Part shown: positions 26,915 through 36,322 of the stretch, piece by piece | Position numbering within the stretch: position 1 is the first letter of the stretch | Layout of the letters: each line of letters begins with the position of its first letter | From: Flavobacteriales bacterium | GTDB lineage: Bacteria > Bacteroidota > Bacteroidia > CAIKAF01 | Length of the DNA stretch: 64,000 bases | Assembly: GCA_025451235.1 (NCBI GenBank) | Contig: JANWKT010000017.1 | Span: 1-64,000 of the forward strand | Reading direction: 5' to 3' | Made by a program: the position numbers and the translations under genes | Notes under the pieces: generated by a model | Told to the model about the DNA's origin: nothing | Database searches by the model: none | The model's input: the letters and a program-made list of their open reading frames with translations, nothing else

Positions 26915-29900
26915 TTATTTAATAATCAGTTTTTGAATATTTCTTTGGTTGTTCATTTCAAATTGAAGATGGTAGATCCCAGGAGCCAGATGGGTAAGAT
27001 CAAACTGCTTGATCAAATCCCCATTTATATTTAGGAGCGACTGATAGACCACCCTGCCATTGATATCGGTTACGGTTAAATTCATGTTACCTGGTTTAGA
27101 TCCGGAAATGCCGACGGTAATCGCACCATTGCTTGGATTCGGATACACCACTATTTCACAGCCACCCAATTCCTGGGGGATGCCAGCACATGAAATAACC
27201 GTTACCATGATCGAATCAGAATTTTCGCAACTATTTGCATCCGTAATTACAACTGAATAGACCCCTGAGCCTATCCCCAAAACAGTTCCATCCAAAAATA
27301 AAGTTTGATTGGTGGAGAGATCAAACCATAGATAGGTATACCCGGCCCCGGCATCCAATGTAATGGAACCATCTAAGCAAATGGTTTGGTTGGTCCCCAG
27401 GTCAATAGCAGGCAAGGGGTTAAACACCAATGTAATAGAATCGGAGTTCGAACATCCGTTTGTATCATTTGCATATACCCAATAGGATCCTCCAAAAAGA
27501 GTAACCATGGAAGTTGTTGTACTTCCATCAGACCATAATATATTTGGCGCAAATGGGGTAGTTAATGTTGCGGTGTCTCCAACACAATAGTTGGTTATTC
27601 CCGGACTTATGGCCGCTAACACTGGGGCATAGTGCCCGATCATGATGGTATCTGATGTGGCACAGTTCCCAACGGTATTGGTTACCGTTACGAAATAAAC
27701 ACCAGGAGTTGCTACGCTGATGGAGGAAACTGTGTCACTGGTAGACCATAAATACATATAGCTGGGCTGGGTACTTACAGCTAAGACAACTACCGAATCA
27801 CTGCAAACAGTTATATCCGGACCTAAGTTTACCGTTGGTACCGGGTGAATTGTGATTAAAATTGTATCCATTCCAGGGAAACCGATCGGGTTGGTGAATG
27901 TCAAGGCTACATTCACAGTGCTATCAGTGGTGCCGGTGTTTAAAAATTCAAGGTATGAAGCAGTATCGGGCAAAATGCTCCAGATACCGGTAGAGGTATC
28001 CTGAACGGACCATTGATAATCACCTGCACCCAATTGAGGGTCTAATACTAATCCGCAAACACTTGTATCGTTCCCCAAGGAGAATACCGGTGCACCCCCA
28101 ATGGTGAAGTCGTCAAAAGCAAAACCATCATCCACTACGGAGGCATCCGTACCAAAAGCAACACGGACCCATACATTCGACTGTCCGGCAAGATTGGCAT
28201 CCAGAGGATGCTTGGCCCAAACCCATCCATTAGATCCATTCCCGCTGGCTAATCTTCCGGTCCACCCATCCTGTTGTCCTCCCGGATTACCATCAATACT
28301 GTTGTCGGTATACCAGTTATAAGGATCGTTATAAGCACCTACATTCTGCCAGGTCGAACCATTATTGGTAGATGTTTGAAGTACGGCTCCATCCCAACTA
28401 AATTCGGCATTCCACCAAATGGACATTCCAACCCAAGGATTGGCAGGTAAATTGGTAAAATCGAAACATGGACCCTGCACATAAGAGGTTTCGTTATCGT
28501 TATATGTGGTGAGCCCTAATCCACCAGTAGTAAATGCTTTTGTACCGGAAGCAGCACCTATAATGACACTTTTGGCAGGAGTACCAAATGCCCAGGTACC
28601 GTTTGCTATGTTAAAGTTTGTCCAACCATTCGTACCCGTTTCAAAGTCCTGTACATAAGGATAAGTTCCTACATTTTGAAAATTAATAATGGAAGTATAC
28701 AAAGTATCATTACATAAGTCGACATCGGCAACCTGGTTGGTCCATATGCCGATCGTATGGGAACCCAGTGCTGATACATTTGCTGTTCCAGTAAATGTAT
28801 AATTGTAATTTCCTAAGGGAAGAATAGTATCATTGATAGTTTCGCAAACCGGTATTCCCCCATCCACATTAAAGCAAACATTTAAACTAAAAATGGTATC
28901 CGTTCCTCCATTAAAGAATGTTCCACTTACCGTTTCTGCATTGCTCAATGCACAACCACTCGAAGGTTGCACCAGTGCTGAAGATTGTGGATCGACCACA
29001 TTGGCAGAGATCAAAATATTGTCTACTGCAATTCCTTCATCTTCATTGTTTGCATCCGAAGCAAAGGCAAAGCGGATCTTCACATCAGAAGAACCTGCGG
29101 TTCCGCTTAAAATATTCATTGCCTCCTGCCATTCACCGGGATTTCCAGATGAATAACCAGCCCAGTTGGAAGGGGTATTGTACCAATTTATCCCTGTACC
29201 TGATGCACCAACCGTATTCCATGTCGTTCCGGCATTGGTGGATACTTCTACCCGATAGGTTTCGCAGCAAGATTCCGTTCGATAAATATGGCTAAACCTG
29301 ATAAATGGATCTGAGGTAAGCGATGAGAAATCAAAACATGGCGATTCCAAATAAGAGGTCTCATTGCTGTTGTAATAAGCCGTAAGTCCGGTTGTCCAGG
29401 AGAGGTTGGTAGACCCACATCCATTCACTTCGGGGATCAGATTAAATTCTGCCGGTATTCCATATGCCCAGGAAGAGTTGGTGCCTTGACCGGACCATCC
29501 TCCATTACTGCTTTCAAAATCCTCAAAATATGGAAGTGTACCAATCAAAGGAATACTGTTCATCGTATAGCCTGTGATGATATCGTTGGATGAATTTACA
29601 TCACCGAATATATCAACACTCACATCAAAACTATGACTGCCTAAAACAGATACATTTACAGGTGTTGTAAAAGTATGCTGATAGGTAGCGCCATATGCCA
29701 GGCCCAAATTAAAAAGTGTATCACAAATCCATCCCGATGCATTATGGTTGTAGCACATGGTCATAGTATCAATGATGCTGGTCCCATAATTCTGGAAAGT
29801 AGCGACCACATTTTCTACACCTGGTGCGCATGCATCATCCGGTGCATCGACTGATATAGTTGCAGCTTCATGGGGGGGAGGTGGAAGTATGTTGATGGAA

Positions 29901-30400
29901 TAGTCTTCCACCTCACCAAAAGTTAAGTTGGGGTTGCAAATGTCGGCCTGCGTTAATGGGGTATTTGCGTACCGGCATATTACCCTTAGCCTCGTAATAC
30001 CCGAAGGAACGAGACCTGGTATGTTTACTGTATTGGTAACTGATCCTCCTCCAAAGGAATATCCAATGTCAAAGAATTCGTTGGGATCATTAAAATCTAA
30101 GTCCTGGTTAAAATCAATTAACATGATGAAATACTGTCCCCAGGTAGGACCCGGTCTGCAGGTTACACTATAGCTTGTCGACTGAGATACAACCTCTGTC
30201 ATTGCGGTATAGTTTGTATAATTAGATGGCCCAGGTGTGCCGCAACCGGTATTATTATTATTGATTAAGTTGAAAGAGAATTGCTGAATATAATCGTCTG
30301 ATGTACATGGATTGGCATAAATTGGAAGGCAATATTGGGCAGTAAGTCCAGTAAACATTCCAACAAATACCGCGACCAACAATAAAAATTTCTTGAGCAT
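26915..30400 (-). CDS. Large T9SS cargo protein with GEVED domain (type A sorting domain)
   Basis: 1,161 residues. Signal peptide MLKKFLLLVAVFVGMFTGLTAQ. Residues about 22-173 form a GEVED domain (FIMLIDFNQDLDFNDPNEFF, then GEVEDYSI). CARDB-like domains (PGVENVVATFQNYGTSI) alternate with two MAM/jelly-roll-like domains (YFEDFESSNGGWSG and YVQDFETGTNGWTN) at about 290-730. Three Ig-like repeats with LWSTSDTVSSISVATPG-type cores then lead to the type A sorting domain (IVVYPNPSNGAITVGI, VTDINGRVVYQ, LAPGIYHLQF). Known families suggest a surface-attached or released binding protein, or the non-catalytic part of a degradative system. No enzyme motif found. Confidence 0.9.
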   Translation of the reverse strand: MLKKFLLLVAVFVGMFTGLTAQYCLPIYANPCTSDDYIQQFSFNLINNNNTGCGTPGPSNYTNYTAMTEVVSQSTSYSVTCRPGPTWGQYFIMLIDFNQDLDFNDPNEFFDIGYSFGGGSVTNTVNIPGLVPSGITRLRVICRYANTPLTQADICNPNLTFGEVEDYSINILPPPPHEAATISVDAPDDACAPGVENVVATFQNYGTSIIDTMTMCYNHNASGWICDTLFNLGLAYGATYQHTFTTPVNVSVLGSHSFDVSVDIFGDVNSSNDIITGYTMNSIPLIGTLPYFEDFESSNGGWSGQGTNSSWAYGIPAEFNLIPEVNGCGSTNLSWTTGLTAYYNSNETSYLESPCFDFSSLTSDPFIRFSHIYRTESCCETYRVEVSTNAGTTWNTVGASGTGINWYNTPSNWAGYSSGNPGEWQEAMNILSGTAGSSDVKIRFAFASDANNEDEGIAVDNILISANVVDPQSSALVQPSSGCALSNAETVSGTFFNGGTDTIFSLNVCFNVDGGIPVCETINDTILPLGNYNYTFTGTANVSALGSHTIGIWTNQVADVDLCNDTLYTSIINFQNVGTYPYVQDFETGTNGWTNFNIANGTWAFGTPAKSVIIGAASGTKAFTTGGLGLTTYNDNETSYVQGPCFDFTNLPANPWVGMSIWWNAEFSWDGAVLQTSTNNGSTWQNVGAYNDPYNWYTDNSIDGNPGGQQDGWTGRLASGNGSNGWVWAKHPLDANLAGQSNVWVRVAFGTDASVVDDGFAFDDFTIGGAPVFSLGNDTSVCGLVLDPQLGAGDYQWSVQDTSTGIWSILPDTASYLEFLNTGTTDSTVNVALTFTNPIGFPGMDTILITIHPVPTVNLGPDITVCSDSVVVLAVSTQPSYMYLWSTSDTVSSISVATPGVYFVTVTNTVGNCATSDTIMIGHYAPVLAAISPGITNYCVGDTATLTTPFAPNILWSDGSTTTSMVTLFGGSYWVYANDTNGCSNSDSITLVFNPLPAIDLGTNQTICLDGSITLDAGAGYTYLWFDLSTNQTLFLDGTVLGIGSGVYSVVITDANSCENSDSIMVTVISCAGIPQELGGCEIVVYPNPSNGAITVGISGSKPGNMNLTVTDINGRVVYQSLLNINGDLIKQFDLTHLAPGIYHLQFEMNNQRNIQKLIIK

Positions 30401-30429
30401 AAGTATCGTTTAAGTTTTTTTTAATGGGC

Positions 30430-30465
30430 CAAAACTAAAGGGATTTGTTGGCTTCACCAACAAAT
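30430..30465 (-). promoter_or_regulatory. Promoter with overlapping inverted repeat (possible operator)
   Basis: On the minus strand TTG, then 20 bp, then TAGTTTTG (30437-30430), 29 bases before the ATG at 30400. The -33 TTG lies inside a perfect 9-bp inverted repeat, ATTTGTTGG-CTTCA-CCAACAAAT (30443-30465). A protein bound there would compete with RNA polymerase. The repeat is not followed by a T-run on the minus strand, so it is not a terminator for that direction. Confidence 0.5.
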
Positions 30466-30515
30466 TTTCGTAGACGACAAAGAACTGTCCTAGTTTCCAC
30501 CTTTAACAAAAAAGG

Positions 30516-30528
30516 CGACATTTTGTCG
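30516..30528. repeat. Short inverted repeat CGACA-TTT-TGTCG
   Basis: Perfect 5-bp arms in the 217-base divergent region between the T9SS cargo gene and the hsp20 gene. A further CGACA lies near 30475. Too short to assign a role, but could belong to the hsp20 control region. Confidence 0.3.
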
Positions 30529-30617
30529 GCGAAAACCAACCATTTCCAGTCATTTTGACCTGTTTTTTCGAATGGAACAAGAGTTGAATGAGGTTTTGAA
30601 ACTAAAAATTCAACATT

Positions 30618-31046
30618 ATGTTAGTCGTAAAAAATAAAAAGTGGAATACTCCGGGAGTATTCGATCAGTTTCTTAACCACGACCTCCATCAATTATTGGG
30701 GTCAGATTACAGGTCCTCCATGCCCGCTGTGAATGTGATTGAAAATCAGGCGAGCTATGAGATCGAAGTGGCAGCACCGGGTCTTGCTAAAGAAGATCTT
30801 CAGGTGTCAATTGAAAAAGATGTACTTACCATCAGTGCTGAAAAGAAAACTTCAACGGAAAATAAAAATGGGAATTATTTGAAAAGAGAATTCAGCTACC
30901 ATAGCTTTAAAAGAAAGTTCAATGTTCCTGAACATGCTGATACTAATGCTATCAAGGCAAGTTATGAGAATGGGGTTTTGAAAGTGGTCTTACCTAAAAA
31001 GGAGAAAAACGACGACAATACTTCCAAAACAATTGCCGTTAGTTAA
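30618..31046 (+). CDS. Small heat-shock protein, Hsp20/alpha-crystallin family
   Basis: ATP-independent holdase that binds unfolding proteins in the cytoplasm and forms large oligomers. 142 residues. The alpha-crystallin domain (about 36-135) includes YEIEVAAPGLAKEDLQVSIE, a Lys/Glu-rich loop, YHSFKRKFNVPEHAD, and the signature A-x-x-x-N-G-V-L motif in ASYENGVLKVVLPKKE. The C-terminal tail is short and ends KTIAVS (IxV-like). No CIRCE element was found upstream. A hairpin follows the stop. Confidence 0.96.
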   Translation: MLVVKNKKWNTPGVFDQFLNHDLHQLLGSDYRSSMPAVNVIENQASYEIEVAAPGLAKEDLQVSIEKDVLTISAEKKTSTENKNGNYLKREFSYHSFKRKFNVPEHADTNAIKASYENGVLKVVLPKKEKNDDNTSKTIAVS

Positions 31047-31074
31047 GCAGTTAGCCAATATAAACGTAAATTTG

Positions 31075-31108
31075 GGGTGTAAGCGGGCCGATCCTACTTA
31101 CACCCTTT
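31075..31108 (+). terminator. Terminator-like hairpin after hsp20
   Basis: Stem GGGTGTAAG / CTTACACCC (9 bp, 31075-31083 with 31097-31105), 13-base loop, followed by only TTTAT, so termination may be partial. Confidence 0.65.
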
Positions 31109-31126
31109 ATAATTAAATAAACATAT

Positions 31127-31387
31127 ATGTTCAAATTTGTTATCAATGGTAGGAGGGGCACAAAAAATATTTTAATATCCATTGGCCTAACACTTATTAT
31201 TATATCATTGCTCGTGTTTTTATATCCGAAGTTTTTCGCTTATATATTTGCCGGAATTGTAGGATTAATAGGACTTGGTGCTGTTTACAGAGGTATTGTT
31301 TCGAAGCCTAGAAAACCAGGAAATGATTCCTTTGGAGGTTTTGGAAATAAAACGGAGGATGGATCCTATCAGGAAATAGATGATTAA
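31127..31387 (+). CDS. Small membrane protein, unknown
   Basis: 86 residues. A basic start (MFKFVINGRRGTKN) precedes two hydrophobic segments, about 16-32 (ILISIGLTLIIISLLVF) and 37-55 (FFAYIFAGIVGLIGLGAVY), and an acidic Gly/Asp-rich cytoplasmic or periplasmic tail. No named family. Its last codons overlap the next gene by 8 bases, so the two are likely translated together. Confidence 0.7.
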   Translation: MFKFVINGRRGTKNILISIGLTLIIISLLVFLYPKFFAYIFAGIVGLIGLGAVYRGIVSKPRKPGNDSFGGFGNKTEDGSYQEIDD

Positions 31388-32945
31388 AAAAGCAAGTTAT
31401 ATATTTTTATTTTTTTTAATCGGCCCATGTTTTGGGCAGAATTTCGAGGTCCGGTTCTCGGATGTTGAAAAAATAGGTTTCCGGGAAATGCATGACCGGA
31501 TCATCGGTTTTAATGCCAATTCCTATGATATTCTCAGGTTGAAGTTCAGTGCCTTTGGTGATGCCACTTTATATTCCGATCATTTTGAAGTGGGCAGCCT
31601 GATGAAAAAATATACTATTGAAGTGTTTAAAAAAGACCTGTATAAAAGCAATGTACTTCAGCATAAAATTGAATTTGAAGAGGCCTTTGTTGCTGATAGT
31701 TCGTTGATCGTATTGTTCAGTAGCTTTAATCCCGAAAAGCTGGAAAATAATTTATACGCCGCCCAATATGTAGACGGATATTTAATCGGAAACCCCGTAG
31801 AAATAAATAAAATAAAAGTTCCTAACCGCTTCGAAAAAGGTAGTTTTATTATTGAATACGATTTGCAAAAAAAGGTGTTTATGGTGATCGGGGTTGAAAC
31901 AGACCCTAAAACCAATGCCCAGGTCTTTCGTATTTCTACCATTGATCAAAACCTGAATACGGTTTGGAAACAAAACCTGGATATCCCTTATAAAGAGAAC
32001 CGGTATGAACTGGAACAGCTGGAGGTGGATGACAATAACAGGGTTTTTCTCTTATTTCGGATCATTCTGAACCGCGACCAGCAAAAGCAAAAAGAACTAC
32101 CTAATGCCGATTACTATTTTTCGCTGTTACAGTTAAGTGCATCACAGGAGGATGACTACCTCGAGACTGTTTTAAAAATTGAAGATAAGAACGTATATAA
32201 TATGTGGCTGGATGTAAAGAAAAAACCAGGTAAGATCATGCTGGCCGGATTGTTCTTCAATAAAAAAACAGATCTAAAACCTAAGGGAGTTTATTTCACT
32301 GAATTTGATAAAGACAGTGCCAGACCCAGCAATATTAAGATACAAACCTTCAATGATGATTTTATCCCGGATTTCGAAACGGAAAGTCCCTTTACTGAAA
32401 TGACGGAAGACGATCCCGAGATTCGGATTATTGATATGATCCAGGCTCCGGATAAAGGATATTATTTACTGGCAGAATATATTTTCATTCATGAAACTTG
32501 TATGCCCGATTATAGGAGTGCCCTGATGAGCTGCAACTATAATTATTATTACAATGATATTTTTATTTTCAAGTTCGATTCAACCGGCAGTTTACAGCGT
32601 AAGCTCCGCATCCCTAAAAAACAATTCACCCGAAATGATGGAGCTATCCATTCTTCCTTTGCGTATGGAATTATCAAAAATAAGCTGGTATTGCTGTACA
32701 ACGATCATCCTAAAAATTTGAAACCCAAGAATCCGGCCCATTTAATGTTCATGACCGATGCCAAAAAATCGAATCTGGCGGCCGTAACGGTGGATGAAAA
32801 AGGGTTAGTAGAAAAAGAGTTTTTGATCAACAACGATAAAAAGAAAACCTGGTGCAAGCCCAAAATATTCTTTTCAATAGAGAATCAATCCATCATTTTA
32901 TTCTCCCAGAAAGGGAAGATGTTTCAGAGCATAGAGATCAAATAG
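31380..32945 (+). CDS. Exported protein of unknown function
   Basis: 521 residues with signal peptide MIKKASYIFLFFLIGPCFGQ. The rest is rich in beta-strand patterns with aromatic and charged residues and repeats phrases such as KKVFMVIGVETD and KIMLAGLFFNKKT, suggestive of a beta-propeller-like fold. No family or catalytic motif recognised. A Tyr/Asn-rich segment (NYNYYYNDIFIFKFD) stands out. Overlaps the small membrane gene upstream by 8 bp and the convergent omega-amidase gene by 8 bp at its 3' end. Confidence 0.75.
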   Translation: MIKKASYIFLFFLIGPCFGQNFEVRFSDVEKIGFREMHDRIIGFNANSYDILRLKFSAFGDATLYSDHFEVGSLMKKYTIEVFKKDLYKSNVLQHKIEFEEAFVADSSLIVLFSSFNPEKLENNLYAAQYVDGYLIGNPVEINKIKVPNRFEKGSFIIEYDLQKKVFMVIGVETDPKTNAQVFRISTIDQNLNTVWKQNLDIPYKENRYELEQLEVDDNNRVFLLFRIILNRDQQKQKELPNADYYFSLLQLSASQEDDYLETVLKIEDKNVYNMWLDVKKKPGKIMLAGLFFNKKTDLKPKGVYFTEFDKDSARPSNIKIQTFNDDFIPDFETESPFTEMTEDDPEIRIIDMIQAPDKGYYLLAEYIFIHETCMPDYRSALMSCNYNYYYNDIFIFKFDSTGSLQRKLRIPKKQFTRNDGAIHSSFAYGIIKNKLVLLYNDHPKNLKPKNPAHLMFMTDAKKSNLAAVTVDEKGLVEKEFLINNDKKKTWCKPKIFFSIENQSIILFSQKGKMFQSIEIK

Positions 32946-33714
32946 TAAAACGATCTCCATCATTAAAAAAAGGCAATGCTTTTCTAATAGATTGCACCCT
33001 GGAATACTCAATTGTAGCCTGCACATATTGATCAGCGAATGGGTTTCCTTTTGCTATATGCTGACCCATGGGATCAATCACCCCACTTTCCCCTCCGTAT
33101 AAAATCCCCGTTCCATCGGTTCCGATCCGATTCACGGCCACTACATAGGCTTGATTTTCGATGGCCCTGGCAATTAAAAGCTGGTTCCAGGCATAGCTTC
33201 TTCTTTCGGGCCAATTGGCCACCACAAGGATCATATCGTAGTTATGTTTTTCCGATCTTCTCATCCAAACCGGAAATCGTAGATCAAAACAAACCATTAA
33301 AGAGATCTTCCAGCCTTTATAGTCGACCACCACTTGCCGGTCGCCGGCGGTAAAGAAAGTATTTTCATGGGTCAAACTAAACAGGTGCTTTTTATTGTAA
33401 ATGGTCACTTCTCCCTCAGGGGTTATAAAATGTAAGCGGTTATAACATTTCCCATCTTCATTCACAAAGAGACTTCCGGCTATAGCCGCATTGGCGCTCC
33501 GGGCCATTTCCTTCATCCAATTCACGGTTGATGACCCGGTTTCGGCCATTTCCTTTTTCATCGAAAAACCGGTGGTGAAGGTTTCTGGTAATACAATAAT
33601 ATCAGTGTTTTTATCTAATTGCGCAATTTTATTAGTGAGATGTTGAATATTTTGATCTCTATCTTCCCAGAAAAGATCTGTTTGAATCAGCGATATGCGG
33701 AGGGTTTCTTTCAA
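32938..33714 (-). CDS. Nitrilase-family omega-amidase (YafV/NIT2-like)
   Basis: Hydrolyses 2-oxo acid amides such as 2-oxoglutaramate. The 258 residues hold the nitrilase triad Glu44 (VLPETFTTGFSM), Lys108 (IYNKKHLF) and Cys142 (LMVCFDLRFPVW). It starts at a TTG (33714) one base after the stop of the methionine aminotransferase gene. No ATG fits, since the first strand of the fold begins at residue 5. The omega-amidase partner makes glutamine-driven transamination irreversible, so the pair probably acts in methionine salvage (inference from E. coli YbdL/YafV and the glutamine transaminase-omega-amidase pathway). Confidence 0.9.
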   Translation of the reverse strand: MKETLRISLIQTDLFWEDRDQNIQHLTNKIAQLDKNTDIIVLPETFTTGFSMKKEMAETGSSTVNWMKEMARSANAAIAGSLFVNEDGKCYNRLHFITPEGEVTIYNKKHLFSLTHENTFFTAGDRQVVVDYKGWKISLMVCFDLRFPVWMRRSEKHNYDMILVVANWPERRSYAWNQLLIARAIENQAYVVAVNRIGTDGTGILYGGESGVIDPMGQHIAKGNPFADQYVQATIEYSRVQSIRKALPFFNDGDRFTI

Positions 33715-33715
33715 T

Positions 33716-34870
33716 TTAAACCTTCATTAGTTTTTCAGCTGCTTTCTCAAGGGTGGTGTTTTCTTTTGCAAAACATAAGCGTAAATGCCGATTATCATCC
33801 AGCTTATTGTAAAATACCGACATAGGTATAGGAGCCACCCCATATTCCTTTGTAAGGCGAGCAGCAAAATCCACATCCTTTTCATCCGATATCTTATCGT
33901 ATGAAACCAATTGGAAATAGGAACCATGTACGGGTTTTAATCCAAACCTGGAGCCTTTTAGCAACCCTTTAAAATGATCCCTTTTTTGCTTGTAGAAATC
34001 CCCCAACTCCAGGTAAAGGTCCTTTTGTTTGAGTAATTCTGCATAAGCTACCTGTATGGGTGTATTCACACAAAAAACGTTGTACTGATGTACTTTTCTG
34101 AACTCGGTCATCAGGTTTTCGGGAGCCATTACATATCCCACTTTCCATCCCGTAGTATGATACGTTTTTCCGAAGGAAGAAACAATAAAACTTCTTTTGG
34201 CAAGATCCGGAAACCTGGCCACACTCTGATGTTCAACACCGTCGAAAATAATATGCTCATACACTTCATCACTGATCACAATGATGTCCTTGTCCTTGGT
34301 GATCTTTTGTAGCTTGATAAGATCAGCAGCATTCAAAATAGATCCGGTGGGATTATGTGGGGTATTGATGATGATAAGTTTCGTTTTCGCCGTCACCAGT
34401 TTCTTTACATCATCCCAATTCACCGAAAAATTTACATCGTCGAGTTTAATATATTTAAGTATGCCTCCACACAACTCAATCGCAGGAGCATAGCAATCAT
34501 ACGCCGGTTCGATAATGATCGCCTCATCCCCATCCCTAATAAATGCAGCAATGGCAGTAAAAATCGCTTGGGTAGCACCAGCTGTAATGGTGATCTCTTT
34601 ATCCGGATCATAACTGGCTGAATATAATGCCTCTGTTTTTTCGGCGATCATCTCCCTTAAAGGTAAATACCCCTGCATGGGTGAATATTGATTCATCCCT
34701 TTCTTCATGGCATCATTCACAAGATCGATCAATTGCGGATGGGTATTAAAATCAGGAAATCCCTGAGATAGGTTGATGGCATTGTGCTCTCTTGCCAGTG
34801 CACTCATCGTGGTAAATATGGTTGTTTTTACCCTGGGTAGTTTAGAAATAATATTTCCCGAAAATTCCAT
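33716..34870 (-). CDS. Methionine aminotransferase (YbdL-like, class I PLP enzyme)
   Basis: Probably transaminates methionine or glutamine-type amino acids with 2-oxo acids, e.g. returning 4-methylthio-2-oxobutyrate to methionine. 384 residues. Fold-type I aminotransferase marks are INLSQGFPDFNTHPQL, NTPHNPTGSIL (169-179), SDEVYEHIIFDG with Asp201, and the PLP Lys235 in SSFGKTYHTTGWKVGY. The sequence VGYVMAPENLMTEFRKVHQY matches the YbdL/kynurenine aminotransferase group. Directly upstream of the omega-amidase gene, so the functional pairing is strong. Confidence 0.9.
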   Translation of the reverse strand: MEFSGNIISKLPRVKTTIFTTMSALAREHNAINLSQGFPDFNTHPQLIDLVNDAMKKGMNQYSPMQGYLPLREMIAEKTEALYSASYDPDKEITITAGATQAIFTAIAAFIRDGDEAIIIEPAYDCYAPAIELCGGILKYIKLDDVNFSVNWDDVKKLVTAKTKLIIINTPHNPTGSILNAADLIKLQKITKDKDIIVISDEVYEHIIFDGVEHQSVARFPDLAKRSFIVSSFGKTYHTTGWKVGYVMAPENLMTEFRKVHQYNVFCVNTPIQVAYAELLKQKDLYLELGDFYKQKRDHFKGLLKGSRFGLKPVHGSYFQLVSYDKISDEKDVDFAARLTKEYGVAPIPMSVFYNKLDDNRHLRLCFAKENTTLEKAAEKLMKV

Positions 34871-34894
34871 CCGTAAACGTCAATACTTATTGAT

Positions 34895-36265
34895 TCAATA
34901 AAATAGTTGCTTATATAACTCTTCCACCTTGTTCAGACCTATTATTTTTATTTGATACTTATCCGGTTTCAGGCCTTTCAAATTAAATTTCGAAATAAAA
35001 ATAGATTTAAATCCTAACTTTTCCGCCTCAGCAATCCTCTGCTCAATGCGTGTAACCGGCCTCACCTCACCGGTAAGTCCAACTTCGGCCGCAAAACAAT
35101 ATTCATGACTTACCGGAACATTTTCGTTGCTCGATAAGATGGCACTGATCACAGCAAGGTCCATGGCAGGGTCTTCCACCTTGATCCCTCCGGTTAAATT
35201 CAGGAATACATCCTTGACACTCAATTGAAAACCGCATCTTTTTTCAAGAACTGCTAGAAGCATGTTCAATCTCCTTAAATCGAAACCTGTAGCCGATCTT
35301 TGGGGTGTACCATAAACGGCGCTGGAAACCAGGGCCTGGATCTCCAGTAAAATAGGCCGAATTCCTTCCATAGTAACACATATAGAGGTTCCGCTCAGGG
35401 TTTCCTCCTTCTCTGAAATAAGAATTCCCGATGGATTTTCGACCTCACGTAAACCTTCACCTGCCATTTCATAAATTCCTATTTCTGAAGTACTTCCAAA
35501 TCTATTTTTGCTGGCACGAAGGATCCTGAACAAGTGATTGCGATCACCTTCGAACTGTAAAACCACATCTACCATATGTTCCAGCACTTTGGGGCCGGCA
35601 ATGCTCCCATCTTTTGTAATATGCCCTATCAGGAATATGGGTATACCTGTTGTTTTTGCTAATTTCAATAATTGCCCGGTACATTCGCGTATTTGAGATA
35701 TACTTCCAGCCGAGGATTCGATTAAACCGGTATATAAAGTTTGAATAGAGTCTATGATGATTACATCCACCGGATGGTTGGAGAGTTGTGTAAGGATATT
35801 TTCCATGACAACTTCTGTGAGTACATATAGGTTTTTGTTTTCAGCCTCGATCCTGTTGGCTCTTAATTTAATTTGCTGATCACTCTCTTCTCCCGAAATA
35901 TATAAGACCTTCTTATCCTTTAAATGTAGCCCCAGTTGCAGCATTAATGTACTCTTGCCGATCCCTGGTTCTCCTCCTAATAATATAATGGATCCATAAA
36001 CGATACCACCCCCCAATACCCGGTTCAATTCATTGCTGTAACTAATGATCCTATCCTCTTCTCTAAACTGGATTTCATCAATTAACACAGGTTTATTTAC
36101 TTGTTGCCGATGGGTGCTTAAGCTGGTTTTTGCCCCATTGGATTTAGAAACCAGTTCTTCCACATAAGTATTCCATGCACCACAGGAAGGGCATTTCCCA
36201 ACCCATTTAGGGGATTCGGCACCACACGATTGACAGAAGAAAACAGACTTAACCTTGGCAGCCAT
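34895..36265 (-). CDS. radA: DNA repair protein RadA/Sms
   Basis: Hexameric RecA-like helicase that drives branch migration in recombinational repair. 456 residues. An N-terminal C4 zinc finger at Cys11, Cys14, Cys25 and Cys28 (CQSCGAESPKWVGKCPSC) precedes Walker A GGEPGIGKS (97-105), Walker B VDVIIIDSIQT, the RadA-specific KNRFG motif near residue 253 and a Lon-type C-terminal domain (AVISAILSSNENVPV, then EVGLTGEVRPVTRIEQRI). A near-consensus -7 box (TAATCTTG, 36277-36270) lies 4 bp before the ATG. Confidence 0.97.
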   Translation of the reverse strand: MAAKVKSVFFCQSCGAESPKWVGKCPSCGAWNTYVEELVSKSNGAKTSLSTHRQQVNKPVLIDEIQFREEDRIISYSNELNRVLGGGIVYGSIILLGGEPGIGKSTLMLQLGLHLKDKKVLYISGEESDQQIKLRANRIEAENKNLYVLTEVVMENILTQLSNHPVDVIIIDSIQTLYTGLIESSAGSISQIRECTGQLLKLAKTTGIPIFLIGHITKDGSIAGPKVLEHMVDVVLQFEGDRNHLFRILRASKNRFGSTSEIGIYEMAGEGLREVENPSGILISEKEETLSGTSICVTMEGIRPILLEIQALVSSAVYGTPQRSATGFDLRRLNMLLAVLEKRCGFQLSVKDVFLNLTGGIKVEDPAMDLAVISAILSSNENVPVSHEYCFAAEVGLTGEVRPVTRIEQRIAEAEKLGFKSIFISKFNLKGLKPDKYQIKIIGLNKVEELYKQLFY

Positions 36266-36322
36266 GCGCCAAGATTACAAAACGAAGCAGTAAAATGGAA
36301 AAAAAGAAATTAACCTATTGGG

